Below, one piece after another: positions 26,391 to 35,401 of a stretch of 64,000 bases of DNA. The DNA comes from Vibrio fluvialis (GTDB taxonomy: Bacteria > Pseudomonadota > Gammaproteobacteria > Enterobacterales > Vibrionaceae): NCBI RefSeq assembly GCF_900460245.1, contig NZ_UHIP01000001.1:1054001-1118000 (forward strand). The letters are read 5' to 3'. Each line of letters begins with the position of its first letter. The first letter of the stretch is position 1. The translations under genes and the position numbers were made by a program. The notes below the pieces were generated by a model that made no database searches, was not told the origin of the DNA, and saw only the letters and a program-made list of their open reading frames with translations.

Positions 26391-28538
26391 ATGGATTTGA
26401 ATCCACACGCCACATTTTCGCCGATCGCGTTGGCGATCCTGTCACTTTTGATGCCCACCACCAGTGTTGCCGCCGATGAGCCAAGTGGCTCAGAAACGGA
26501 AACGGTGACCATTTTAGGTCAGACTTATCGCAACACCGCGACCAAAACCGCGCTGGCGCCGGAAGAGACGCCGCAAGGCATCACCGTGATTGACGGTGAA
26601 CTGCTTGAGCAGCGCGGTGTGCCATCGGTTGGTCAGGCGCTGCGCTACGCACCTGGCGTGGTGACGGAAACCAAAGGCGGTTCGGTCACCATGTACGACA
26701 ACTTCTACATTCGTGGTTTTCAGGTCGACCAAAGCTATTACGGCGGCTTGGTACTGCAATACCTCAAAGGCTGGAACTTGCAGCCACAGATTGACCCGAT
26801 TGCGATGCAGCAACTGGAGATCTTCAAAGGGCCAACATCGGTGTTGTATGGCGCGATGCCTCCGGGCGGCATGGTGAACGTGATTGCCAAAGCGCCGCAA
26901 AAGCAGCGCAGTACCGAAGTGTCGGCCTCCACGGGTTCGCGCAATTTGCAGCAGGTGACGCTCGATACCACCGGGCCACTGAGCGATGCACTCTCTTACC
27001 GTTTGATTGCCAAAGCGCGCAAACAGGACGGTCAGGTCGATGGCACTGAGGAAGAGCGCTATTTGATTGCGCCGTCACTCGACTGGCAAGTCACCGACAA
27101 AACGCTGATCAATCTTAACCTCTATTATCAGAACGATCCGTCGATGGGCATGAACTCGGCCTTGCCCGCGTCGGGCACCGTGACGTCCAACGCCAACGGT
27201 TCAACGTCCTCCTCGACCTATGCTGGCGACACCAACTGGAGCACATTCGAGCGTGAAATTCTGATGCTGGGTTATAAAGTGCAGCATCAGTTCACCGACA
27301 ACTGGGCGTTCTTACAGAACCTGCGTTACACCGATGCGTCGCTGAGCCAGAAAAACCTCTATCACAGCAGTGGCGGTTTTGATGAAACCACGGGCGTACT
27401 GACGCGCAACATTTACAGCACCGATGAAAGTTACAACGGTTTGGTGGTCGATAACCAACTGTCTGGCGTGATCAACTGGGGCAGCGTGGAACACAATCTG
27501 CTGTTCGGTGTTGATTACCAACGCCTGAAAGGCGACTCGCTGTATAAAACCTACACCACCACCGACAGCGATTTTTACAGCTTTAACCTGTTCAATCCCA
27601 ACAACAATTTGCTCGATAGCAGCACAGTGTCGGCGCAGTATGCATACGACTACGATATCGCAATCAAACAGCTTGGCGGTTATTTCCAGGATCAACTGCG
27701 CTGGAATCGCTGGGTGCTGATTGCCGGCGGGCGTTTCGATCACTACACCAGCGAAAGCGTGGTGTCCGGTTACAGCACCAAAGCCGACGACAACGAGTTT
27801 TCTTATCGCGTTGGCGCGCTGTATCAGTTTGATTCCGGGTTCGCACCGTTTGCCAGCTACGCCACCAGTTTTTCACCAGTGGCTGGCACCGACAGTCAGT
27901 TCGGTCAGCCGTTCAAGCCGGAAACAGGCGAGCAGATGGAAGTGGGCGTGAAATATCAGTCGGCGGACATGAGCAAGCAGGCCAGCGTGTCGCTCTACCA
28001 CATTGTGAAAAACAATGTAGTGGTGACGGACCCAAGCTCGGCTAACTATCAGGATGATATTCAGGTGGGAGAAGTGCGCTCACAAGGCGTAGAAGTTCAA
28101 GGCCGCTGGTGGCTGATACCAAACTGGGACATCGCGGCAAGCTACACTTACGCTGACGTCGAAGTGACCAAAGACAGCACCAATGGTTTGCAAGGGACTA
28201 CGCCGATTTATGTACCCAAACACAGCGCCACCTTATGGAGCACTTACCAAGTTGATGAAGGGATGTTGGGCGGCAGCAGAGTGAGCGGCGGCGCGCGCTA
28301 TGTCGGTGAAATGTACATGGACGCGACCAATACTCAAGGCAAAGTGCCGGATTACACCGTGGTTGACCTGTCACTGGGTTACGATCTCGGCCGCGTGAGT
28401 GAGCGTCTGCAAGGGGCGCGTGCGGATCTTATCGCCAGTAATCTGTTCGATCGGGAGTACTACACCTGCTACAACAACATGAACTGCTGGTATGGCGCGG
28501 AACGCACCATCGAGCTGAAACTCGGTTATCAGTTCTAA
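26391..28538 (+). CDS. TonB-dependent siderophore receptor, FhuA/FoxA-like (hydroxamate type)
   Basis: Outer-membrane receptor of 715 aa. Signal peptide 1-28 (SVAA|DE), TonB box ETVTILGQ near residue 37, plug domain with RYAPGVVTETKGGS, FYIRGFQVDQSYYGG and IFKGPTSVLYGAMPPGGMVNVIAK, and a beta barrel ending in aromatic YQF. The RYAPGV and GPTSVLYGxxxPGGxVN blocks are typical of the ferrichrome/ferrioxamine group rather than the catecholate group, so it likely takes up a xenosiderophore. A Fur box lies just upstream. Two Cys close to the C-terminus (CYNNMNCW) could form an extracellular disulphide. Confidence 0.92.
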   Translation: MDLNPHATFSPIALAILSLLMPTTSVAADEPSGSETETVTILGQTYRNTATKTALAPEETPQGITVIDGELLEQRGVPSVGQALRYAPGVVTETKGGSVTMYDNFYIRGFQVDQSYYGGLVLQYLKGWNLQPQIDPIAMQQLEIFKGPTSVLYGAMPPGGMVNVIAKAPQKQRSTEVSASTGSRNLQQVTLDTTGPLSDALSYRLIAKARKQDGQVDGTEEERYLIAPSLDWQVTDKTLINLNLYYQNDPSMGMNSALPASGTVTSNANGSTSSSTYAGDTNWSTFEREILMLGYKVQHQFTDNWAFLQNLRYTDASLSQKNLYHSSGGFDETTGVLTRNIYSTDESYNGLVVDNQLSGVINWGSVEHNLLFGVDYQRLKGDSLYKTYTTTDSDFYSFNLFNPNNNLLDSSTVSAQYAYDYDIAIKQLGGYFQDQLRWNRWVLIAGGRFDHYTSESVVSGYSTKADDNEFSYRVGALYQFDSGFAPFASYATSFSPVAGTDSQFGQPFKPETGEQMEVGVKYQSADMSKQASVSLYHIVKNNVVVTDPSSANYQDDIQVGEVRSQGVEVQGRWWLIPNWDIAASYTYADVEVTKDSTNGLQGTTPIYVPKHSATLWSTYQVDEGMLGGSRVSGGARYVGEMYMDATNTQGKVPDYTVVDLSLGYDLGRVSERLQGARADLIASNLFDREYYTCYNNMNCWYGAERTIELKLGYQF

Positions 28539-28555
28539 TCTGCCAGTATCTCAAG

Positions 28556-28575
28556 CGCCCGGTTTTGACCGGGCG
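28556..28575 (+). terminator. Terminator-like hairpin after the siderophore receptor
   Basis: cgcccggt / accgggcg with loop tttg, 18 bases after the stop, followed by tcttgcatt. Strong stem, weak T-tract. Confidence 0.6.
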
Positions 28576-28587
28576 TCTTGCATTCGG

Positions 28588-28605
28588 TTAACCCGGTCTT
28601 AACCC
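28588..28605 (+). promoter_or_regulatory. Direct repeat TTAACCC x2, candidate OmpR-type regulator site
   Basis: TTAACCC at 28588-28594 and again at 28599-28605, 11 bases start to start, the spacing used by winged-helix OmpR/PhoB regulators. It is about 200 bases upstream of the response regulator gene that starts at 28805, so autoregulation is possible. No other gene lies in 28539-28804. Confidence 0.45.
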
Positions 28606-28804
28606 ACGTTCCATTACGCTTGAGTACGACAAAAAAATTCGTCGGCTTTGACCTGCCTTTTTCTTTGGCATCATTCAGTTACGCTATGATGTAAAGCAAA
28701 GCGCAAGAATGAAGCGTCACGCGCGCCATTCGGCCTTGCACAGTGACCTTCAGGTCGAAAGATTCAGCAAAGCCCTTATCCGTAACAGCAGTAGGTAAAA
28801 AGGA

Positions 28805-29494
28805 ATGTTAAAGGCGTTATTGGTGGAAGACGATATCGATCTGGCCACCGCTTTGATTGACTATATGTCTCTGGAAGAGATCGAATGCGATTTCGCCGCC
28901 GACGGACAAGTTGGCTACAACCTGATCATGGCAAATCGCTACGACGTGATTGTGCTCGATCTCAATCTGCCCAAAATAGAAGGTTTGGTGGTATGCGAGC
29001 GCATTCGTGAGCGCGGAATTGAAACACCGGTATTGATGCTGACCGCGCGCGATACGTTGGACGATAAACTGCAAGGTTTTAGCCATGGTGCGGACGACTA
29101 TCTGGTCAAGCCGTTTGCGATGGAAGAGCTGATGGTGCGCATTCAGGTGTTGGCGAAGCGCCGCAGCGGACAGGTGTCGAAATTGCGTGTCGCCGATCTG
29201 GAGCTGGATATGGCGCAGCGCAAAGTGACGCGCGCCGGTCAGGAGATCAAACTCTCACCGATTGCGATTAAAATTCTCGAATTGCTGATGCGTGAATACC
29301 CATCGGGCGTATCACGGGAAAAAATTGCCTTGAATGTGTGGGGTGATGAACAACCGGACAGCAACAGCCTCAAAGTACACATGTTCAACCTGCGTAAACA
29401 GATAGACAAAGAGGGATTAGAACCATTGATTCACACTCTTCCCGGTTACGGATTCGCCATACAACGGCAGGGCAATGATGAAACTGCGTCGTAG
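28805..29494 (+). CDS. OmpR/PhoB-family response regulator
   Basis: Two-component transcription factor of 229 aa. Receiver domain 1-120 with acidic pocket Glu8-Asp9-Asp10, phospho-acceptor Asp52 (VLDLNLPK), MLTARD and the conserved Lys in LVKPF. Winged-helix DNA-binding domain about 130-225 (KLSPIAIKILELLM, then SLKVHMFNLRKQID). Start ATG 28805 with aaagga upstream. It overlaps the kinase gene by 20 bases. It resembles QseB/PmrA/CarR-type regulators, but I cannot assign an exact orthologue. Confidence 0.92.
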   Translation: MLKALLVEDDIDLATALIDYMSLEEIECDFAADGQVGYNLIMANRYDVIVLDLNLPKIEGLVVCERIRERGIETPVLMLTARDTLDDKLQGFSHGADDYLVKPFAMEELMVRIQVLAKRRSGQVSKLRVADLELDMAQRKVTRAGQEIKLSPIAIKILELLMREYPSGVSREKIALNVWGDEQPDSNSLKVHMFNLRKQIDKEGLEPLIHTLPGYGFAIQRQGNDETAS

Positions 29495-30749
29495 CCTGAA
29501 AATATTCTTTGCCTGCGCGGTAATGGCGATGGGCACCATCACGGTGCTGAGCTATTCCACTCTGGCTGCCAACTACTTCGAGCAAGGACTTGATGGCGGC
29601 ATGCGCATGACCATGGTTGAAATCGGCCGCCACGCGCAGTTGGAGAACGGTAAGCCAAAGATGATTCTCGGCTTTCAGGTCGCTCGCCGCTGGCAGGATG
29701 TACAACCCGCGATTCGCGAAGTGTTTGCCGTGCCCGGTGAACATCTCGACTTTAGCAAACGTGTCGACAGTTCGAGCTGGTTCTCGGTGCCGGAGCGCGC
29801 GCTGTTTCTGATGCGTTACGATCAGGGCACGACCGAAACACTCTACATTTCGCGCGTGATGGATGACTTTACGCACGCCAAAATTGACCATGGTATGCCC
29901 AAAGGCAAGTGGCCCCATTTTGTCAAACTGATGAGCTACGGCGCGCTGGGTATCGCGCTGTTTGCGTTATGTATGTATTTTCTGATGCAACTGGTCGCCA
30001 AACCAGTGGAGAGACTGGGCCACTGGGCGAAAAACCTGACCCCTGCGCAGCTCAATGAGCCGCTGCCGGATTTTCAGTACAACGAGTTGAACCGTCTGGC
30101 AGATGTCCTGCGCAATAGCGTGTCATCGGTGGAAGATTCATTGCGCCGTGAACAGAAGTTCCTAGCTCATGCCAGTCATGAGCTGCGCACACCGATCGCC
30201 GTGGTGCGCAGCAACGCTGAGTTGCTGGCTAAGCTGCTTGATAAACCGGACAGCCTGGACAAGCAGAAACAAGTGGTGGAACGGATAATACGTGCAGGGG
30301 TTACAATGACCGACCTGACTGAAACGCTGTTATGGCTCAATCGCGGCAACGAGAGTGAACCACCGCTGAGTGAAGTGGAGCTGTGTACATTGGTTGAACA
30401 CATCAGTCAGGAACTGAGTTATCTGGTGCAAAACAAAGAGGTAGAGGTGGAAGTGCATCTCTCTCCCGGTCAGTTTTTACTGCCCAAAACGCTGTGTCAC
30501 ATTGTGTTGAGTAACCTCATTCGCAATGCCTATCAACACACGCTGTTTGGCAAAGTTCTCATCACTCAGCAAGGGGCTCAGGTGACCATTTCCAATCAGG
30601 ATCACAGTGGCAGTAATACTCAGGATACACTCGGTTTCGGTCTGGGCCTTGAGTTGACCAATCGCATTATTCGTCACTATAAATGGCAGTATCACACCAT
30701 TGAACGCGACAATGGTCGCGAGGTAACGATCAACTTCCTCTGGCAATAA
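29475..30749 (+). CDS. Sensor histidine kinase, partner of the preceding regulator
   Basis: Inner-membrane kinase of 424 aa. TM1 about 10-30 and TM2 about 152-172 enclose a periplasmic sensor of about 120 residues with no motif I recognise; a HAMP-like linker follows, then the H box with His235 (AHASHELRTP), N box NLIRNAYQHT and G box GFGLGLEL. All catalytic motifs are present, although the D/F-box region is short. ATG 29475 (or the adjacent ATG 29478) lies inside the regulator gene, so the pair is co-translated. CarRS/VprAB of V. cholerae is a possible match but is not shown by what I can read. Confidence 0.9.
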   Translation: MMKLRRSLKIFFACAVMAMGTITVLSYSTLAANYFEQGLDGGMRMTMVEIGRHAQLENGKPKMILGFQVARRWQDVQPAIREVFAVPGEHLDFSKRVDSSSWFSVPERALFLMRYDQGTTETLYISRVMDDFTHAKIDHGMPKGKWPHFVKLMSYGALGIALFALCMYFLMQLVAKPVERLGHWAKNLTPAQLNEPLPDFQYNELNRLADVLRNSVSSVEDSLRREQKFLAHASHELRTPIAVVRSNAELLAKLLDKPDSLDKQKQVVERIIRAGVTMTDLTETLLWLNRGNESEPPLSEVELCTLVEHISQELSYLVQNKEVEVEVHLSPGQFLLPKTLCHIVLSNLIRNAYQHTLFGKVLITQQGAQVTISNQDHSGSNTQDTLGFGLGLELTNRIIRHYKWQYHTIERDNGREVTINFLWQ

Positions 30750-30753
30750 AAAA

Positions 30754-30775
30754 TGCCCACTCAATCGAGTGGGCA
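30754..30775 (-). terminator. Terminator of scrA
   Basis: tgcccactc / gagtgggca, a 9-bp stem with loop aatc; on the minus strand it is followed by tttttattgcc. It sits between the convergent kinase and scrA genes and works mainly for scrA. Confidence 0.88.
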
Positions 30776-30802
30776 AAGCGTAATCGTTATAGGGGGCACA
30801 TA

Positions 30803-32242
30803 TTACGCTGTAGCGCGAACGCCTTGTTTTGCTTTTTCACGCATGCCCAACATCAGAGTCAGACCAAACGCAACCGCAAACGAAATCACCATGCCCACCA
30901 CGTAGTAACCGATTTTCTCCGGGTTGATGGAGATGATGCCTGGCAAACCTGCCGCACCCAGTGCTTGCGCTTTGACGTTAAACAGAGTAATGAACGCACT
31001 GGCAATCGCAGAACCTGTGATGGCGGCGATGAACGGGTAACGCAGTTTCAGGTTCACACCAAACATCGCCGGTTCCGTAATGCCCAGCAGTGCGGTAATG
31101 CCCGATGGCACGGCAATGCCTTTGAGCTTGATGTCTTTGGTGGTAAAGCCGACCGCCAGCGCTGCGGCGCCTTGTGCCACGTTAGACATGGCCGCAATCG
31201 GGAAAATGAAGGTGCCACCAGTGGTTGCGATATCCGCCAGCAGCTGAGTTTCAATCGCAATGAAGCTGTGGTGCATACCGGTAATTACGAACGGAGCATA
31301 GATAAAACCAAACAGCGCGCCGCCGATAAAGCCTGCCGAATCGTACAGCCAGTTGAGGCCGTCACCCAGCATAAAGCCGACATCACGCGTGATTGGGCCA
31401 ACTAAGGTGAACGTCAGGAAACCGGTGATGAAAATCGCCAGCATCGGTGTCAGCAGATTATCGAGCACGGACGGAATCACTTTGCGCAGACCGAGCTCAA
31501 CTTTGGCTAAAATGAAGGCCGAAACCAGCACTGGCAGAACCGAGCCTTGATAGCCCACTTTCTGAATTTCCAGCCCGAGAATATTCCACGTCGGCACAGT
31601 GCCAGCCACGGTCGCGCTACCAAAGCCCCAACCGTTAAGCAGATCCGGGTGAACCATCAGCATACCCAGCGCCGCGCCAAGGAACGGGTTTCCGCCAAAT
31701 TTGCGTGACGCAGAGAACGCCAGCAGAACGGGTAAGTAAACAAACGGGGCGTTGGCGAAGGTGTTGATCATACTGGCCAAATCCGCCAGGCCAGGGTTGG
31801 CATCAATTAGCGATTGACCATCAATAAACAAGCCTTTGGCGGTCAGTACGTTGAACAGCCCCATGAGCAGACCGCCCGCAACGATGGCCGGAATGATAGG
31901 CACGAAAATATCGGATAGGCCTTTTACCGCGCGCTGCACGATGTTCTGTTTTTGCGCGCCAGCGCTGGCGACATCGTTGGTCGACATATCGGCCATGCCG
32001 GTCAGTTTCGCCATTTCGGCATACACCTGATTGACGATACCTGAGCCAAAAATGATCTGGTATTGGCCCGCGACCTTGAACTGGCCTTTGACGCCATCCA
32101 GCGTTTCGATTGCGCTTTCATCAATCTGTGATTCATCTTTCACTGCCAGACGTAGTCGTGTTGCGCAGTGTGCCAGCGCCTGGATGTTGGCTTTGCCACC
32201 CAAGTGCTCGAGAAGTTGTTTTGCTATGACTGGATAGTCCAT
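30803..32242 (-). CDS. scrA: Sucrose-specific PTS enzyme IIBC
   Basis: Takes up sucrose and phosphorylates it to sucrose-6-phosphate. 479 aa: EIIB domain 1-85 with phospho-Cys26 in AHCATRLRL, then the glucose-family EIIC membrane domain with ITGMHHSFIAIE and GITEPAMFGVNLKLRYPF, the sugar-binding block. No EIIA domain is fused, so it must borrow EIIA(Glc), as E. coli-type ScrA does. ATG 32242 has a ggggtgag site. A ScrR-type operator lies 113-130 bases upstream (32355-32372). Confidence 0.95.
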   Translation of the reverse strand: MDYPVIAKQLLEHLGGKANIQALAHCATRLRLAVKDESQIDESAIETLDGVKGQFKVAGQYQIIFGSGIVNQVYAEMAKLTGMADMSTNDVASAGAQKQNIVQRAVKGLSDIFVPIIPAIVAGGLLMGLFNVLTAKGLFIDGQSLIDANPGLADLASMINTFANAPFVYLPVLLAFSASRKFGGNPFLGAALGMLMVHPDLLNGWGFGSATVAGTVPTWNILGLEIQKVGYQGSVLPVLVSAFILAKVELGLRKVIPSVLDNLLTPMLAIFITGFLTFTLVGPITRDVGFMLGDGLNWLYDSAGFIGGALFGFIYAPFVITGMHHSFIAIETQLLADIATTGGTFIFPIAAMSNVAQGAAALAVGFTTKDIKLKGIAVPSGITALLGITEPAMFGVNLKLRYPFIAAITGSAIASAFITLFNVKAQALGAAGLPGIISINPEKIGYYVVGMVISFAVAFGLTLMLGMREKAKQGVRATA

Positions 32243-32354
32243 AACTCACCCCGGTTCTTGTTACTTGTCAGTATACCCGTCCTGTCTGAAGTTGCGCGGT
32301 GTCGGCCGCTTCAATGTGTCTGGGTTTAGTTGTGTACTGCTTTATGATTATACT

Positions 32355-32372
32355 TTTGGGAACGTTTGCAAA
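32355..32372. promoter_or_regulatory. ScrR-type operator between scrA and scrR
   Basis: tttgggaacgtttgcaaa, an imperfect palindrome around AACGTT. Its reverse complement is almost identical to the site before the porin gene (37718-37735). It lies between the divergent scrA and scrR genes and could control both. The rest of 32243-32548 shows no gene. Confidence 0.82.
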
Positions 32373-32548
32373 AGCGATTCTTGTCAATTAATTCCGCTCG
32401 GTCAAAAGATCGTGATGAATTCTGTGAGAATGATCGCCAAAAGCAGGATCGAGAAACAACAAAACAAGGGTAAAATCACGCTAATGCCGGGGTTGGAATC
32501 GGGTATTTCTGCAATCAATCCCAATTGGAAGGTGAAATAGGATGCTTT

Positions 32549-33535
32549 ATGGCAAGTTTGCATGACGTCGCCAGGTTGGCTGGCGTGTCAAAGTCGACCG
32601 TCTCTCGCGTAATTAATGATGAGTACGGCGTAAAAGAGTCGACCAAAATCAAAGTGTTAAAGGCAGTTTCTGAGTGTGGTTACGTCGTTAACCAGGTGGC
32701 GAAAGATCTTAAATCACAGAAAACTAACCTGATTGGTGTGATTGTGCCGCGGGTATCGTCCCATGCGACTGCACAAGGCGTGGATGGCCTGACGGCGATC
32801 TTCGAACAAGCGGGCAAACATGTATTGCTTGCCAATACTCATCAGGTTCATGCAAAAGAACTTGAATATATTCAAATATTTAACCAAAAGCGTGTCGAAG
32901 GGATTGTGTTCTATGCCACCCATCTGGACGCGCCGCTCGTTAAAGCGATTCAGCAATCGGCGGTGCCGGTGGTGCTGGTGGGACAGGACGGCTCGCTGCA
33001 CAATATTCCGAGTGTGGTGCACGATGATACGCGCGTTGGCTTTGAAGCGGGCAACCGCTTAGTGCAAGCGGGCTGCGAACAGATCGGTTTTATCGGCGTG
33101 CAGAGTGATGACATTGCGGTGGATGTCCAACGTTCACAAGGTCTGGAGCAGGCTCTGGCGTTTCACAATAAGCCGCTGCTGTTTCATGTGCGGGGCGATT
33201 TTTCGATTGAATCCGGCTATCGTCTGGCGAAAGAGCAGATCAAATCATATCCGCAAATGGATGGCCTGTTCTGTGCAACCGACCGTTTGGCCGTCGGCGC
33301 GATCAAAGCGCTGCAAGAAGCTGGCGTAAAGGTTGGTGAACAGGTGAAACTACTCGGAGTCGGCAATGACGAACTGGCCTATGTGAGCACACCTTCGTTA
33401 TCGACTTTTAATTATGCCTTTGATAAAGCTGGAGAAAATGCAGCAAAGATGCTTCTGGAACGCATTGCCGGACGCGGCCAGGAGATGAGTAAAGTTGTGC
33501 TCACTTTCCAGAATGTAGCCCGCGAAACCTGCTAA
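32549..33535 (+). CDS. scrR: LacI-family sucrose operon repressor
   Basis: Repressor of 328 aa. Helix-turn-helix at residues 1-26 (ASLHDVARLAGVSKSTVSRVIN), then hinge and the periplasmic-binding-like effector domain (LIGVIVPRVSSHATAQG through LLGVGNDELAYVSTPSLST). In ScrR proteins fructose or fructose-1-P relieves repression. I chose ATG 32549, which has an agga site upstream and begins directly at the helix-turn-helix; a TTG eight codons upstream is unlikely. Divergent from scrA, same direction as scrB, with its operators at five sites in the window. Confidence 0.92.
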   Translation: MASLHDVARLAGVSKSTVSRVINDEYGVKESTKIKVLKAVSECGYVVNQVAKDLKSQKTNLIGVIVPRVSSHATAQGVDGLTAIFEQAGKHVLLANTHQVHAKELEYIQIFNQKRVEGIVFYATHLDAPLVKAIQQSAVPVVLVGQDGSLHNIPSVVHDDTRVGFEAGNRLVQAGCEQIGFIGVQSDDIAVDVQRSQGLEQALAFHNKPLLFHVRGDFSIESGYRLAKEQIKSYPQMDGLFCATDRLAVGAIKALQEAGVKVGEQVKLLGVGNDELAYVSTPSLSTFNYAFDKAGENAAKMLLERIAGRGQEMSKVVLTFQNVARETC

Positions 33536-33654
33536 AACTCACGTTCACATTCCTCTCTGCTGTTGCCGGGTTTCTGTGCCCGGCTTCACACTCAACCGGA
33601 TTATCCCTCGCTTTATTACGGAAAAACTTGCCTAAACGATGTTTGTTTTATATT

Positions 33655-33672
33655 TTTGAGAACGTTCCCGAA
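33655..33672. promoter_or_regulatory. ScrR-type operator upstream of scrB
   Basis: tttgagaacgttcccgaa, matching the other scr sites (core AACGTT with a TTCCC half-site). It ends 19 bases before the scrB ATG, so a bound repressor would cover the start of transcription. Confidence 0.82.
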
Positions 33673-33691
33673 TTTGATATTAGGTAAGTTC

Positions 33692-35323
33692 ATGTCACTA
33701 CAGCGACTTATTGATCTCGCGGGCGGGGTCGATAATATTCAACGAATTTTAGCCCCGGTAGGGCGGGTGACGGTGGCGGTGCGTGATGCTGAGCGTGTTC
33801 ATCCGCTGCCGCAAGAGGTGAGTGCTGAGTCAGTACTGGGCGAGTGGCAGCTGTGTATGGCGCGCGGTAGCGACATCACCGATGCTGATCTCGCCGAGCT
33901 TGGTCTGGCCATCGCCAGTGCGCAGCGTCAGGCCGCTTCAGCGTATTTGCAGCCGACGCCTTGTCCGTATCGCCCACAGTGGCACATTTCACCGCCGCAG
34001 GGATTACTCAATGATCCGAACGGCTTTATCTATCACCAAGGCGACTACCATCTGTTCTATCAGTGGTATCCGTTTGCCTGTGAGCACAAAGACAAATACT
34101 GGGTGCACCTGAAAAGCCAGGATCTGGTGAACTGGACGTGGCAGTCCATTGCCTTAACGCCGTCGGATTGGTTCGACAGCCACGGGGTATTTTCTGGTCA
34201 TGCTGTCAGTGATGGTGACGATTTATGGCTGTTCTACACCGGTAACACGCGTCTTGGACACGACCGTCAACGCCAGACAATGCAGTGTGCAGCGCGCCTC
34301 AATCAACAGAATCAGTTTGAAAAATTAGGCCCGCAGATTCGCACGTTACCGCCGGGCGTCACGGAACACATTCGCGACCCGAAAGTGGTGCAACGCCAGG
34401 GGCGCTGGCATATGTTGCTCGGTGCACAGACTCAGGATTTGCAAGGTCGTCTGGCCGTCTACCATTCAACGGATTTGCAGCACTGGCAGTTTGATAAGCT
34501 GTATGGCGAAGAATTGGCGCCCTACGGTTATATGTGGGAGTGTCCGGATTGGTTTGAGATGGCAGGTGAGCAGTTTGTGGTGTTTGGTCCGCAAGGGATT
34601 CATGCGGATAATCCGCATCACACCATCGTTCATCACAATCGCATCTTTCGCATTCATCAGGATGACAACGGCGGCTTTCATTTTCTGCAAGGCTGGCAAC
34701 TCGATGCGGGATTCGATTTCTATGCTCCGCAATCGATGCAAACCGCCGATGGCCGCCGCGTGATGTGCGGCTGGATGGGATTGCCGGACGAGGTTCAACA
34801 CCCGAGTTGCGACAATGGCTGGATTCATCAGTTTACTGCGCTGCGCGAGCTGAGTTGGCACAACGGCAAAATCATTCAACAACCTATTGCAGAACTGGCG
34901 CAATTGCGTGGTGAGACTCGCGCACTGACGCTCAATCAGCAGCCGCTGGATCTGGGTTGCAAAAGCTTCGATCTGGAAGTGACACTGCCTTGGGGCAGTG
35001 AACTGCGTTTACTGCACAATGATGAGCACGCTGTGGTGCTGACTCTTGACGGGGAGCAAGGCGTGCTGCGGTTTGACCGAAGCCACACCCAGATTCGTCA
35101 GGGCGATACCATTCGTGAACTGCCACTGACATCAAGCGAGCTGAAGCTGCGGATTCTGGCGGACAACTCATCGCTGGAAATCTTCATCAATGATGGTGAG
35201 CACGTGATGACCGGGCGCGTATTTACGCCGTCAAACGCGACGCATATTTCGCTGAATCATGCGGTAGCCAGCGCCACGTTTGCCCCGTTCAACGCCATGC
35301 AATGGTCATTTGCACCGCGTTAA
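33692..35323 (+). CDS. scrB: Sucrose-6-phosphate hydrolase, glycoside hydrolase family 32
   Basis: Splits sucrose-6-phosphate into glucose-6-phosphate and fructose. 543 aa. The GH32 catalytic triad is readable: nucleophile Asp108 (LLNDPNGF), transition-state stabiliser Asp229 (RDPK) and acid/base Glu283 (WECPDW); a beta-sandwich domain completes the C-terminus. An N-terminal stretch of about 90 residues precedes the catalytic core, as in other proteobacterial ScrB. ATG 33692 follows taggtaag; upstream in-frame starts would place the operator inside the coding region. Ends in the terminator at 35354. Confidence 0.95.
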   Translation: MSLQRLIDLAGGVDNIQRILAPVGRVTVAVRDAERVHPLPQEVSAESVLGEWQLCMARGSDITDADLAELGLAIASAQRQAASAYLQPTPCPYRPQWHISPPQGLLNDPNGFIYHQGDYHLFYQWYPFACEHKDKYWVHLKSQDLVNWTWQSIALTPSDWFDSHGVFSGHAVSDGDDLWLFYTGNTRLGHDRQRQTMQCAARLNQQNQFEKLGPQIRTLPPGVTEHIRDPKVVQRQGRWHMLLGAQTQDLQGRLAVYHSTDLQHWQFDKLYGEELAPYGYMWECPDWFEMAGEQFVVFGPQGIHADNPHHTIVHHNRIFRIHQDDNGGFHFLQGWQLDAGFDFYAPQSMQTADGRRVMCGWMGLPDEVQHPSCDNGWIHQFTALRELSWHNGKIIQQPIAELAQLRGETRALTLNQQPLDLGCKSFDLEVTLPWGSELRLLHNDEHAVVLTLDGEQGVLRFDRSHTQIRQGDTIRELPLTSSELKLRILADNSSLEIFINDGEHVMTGRVFTPSNATHISLNHAVASATFAPFNAMQWSFAPR

Positions 35324-35353
35324 TCATTACGTTGGTGATTTCACCGCATGCTA

Positions 35354-35378
35354 AAAAGCCACCGCCAAGGTGGCTTTT
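35354..35378. terminator. Bidirectional terminator between scrB and the EAL gene
   Basis: aaaagccacc / ggtggctttt, a 10-bp stem with loop gccaa. T-rich on both strands, between the convergent scrB and EAL-domain genes. Confidence 0.9.
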
Positions 35379-35401
35379 GTCTTTGCAGACCAAGGTAACG
35401 A

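Noticed and set aside
33563..33691. Upstream in-frame start for scrB
   Set aside because: It would place the ScrR operator and promoter inside the coding region, and the extra residues do not resemble GH32 proteins.
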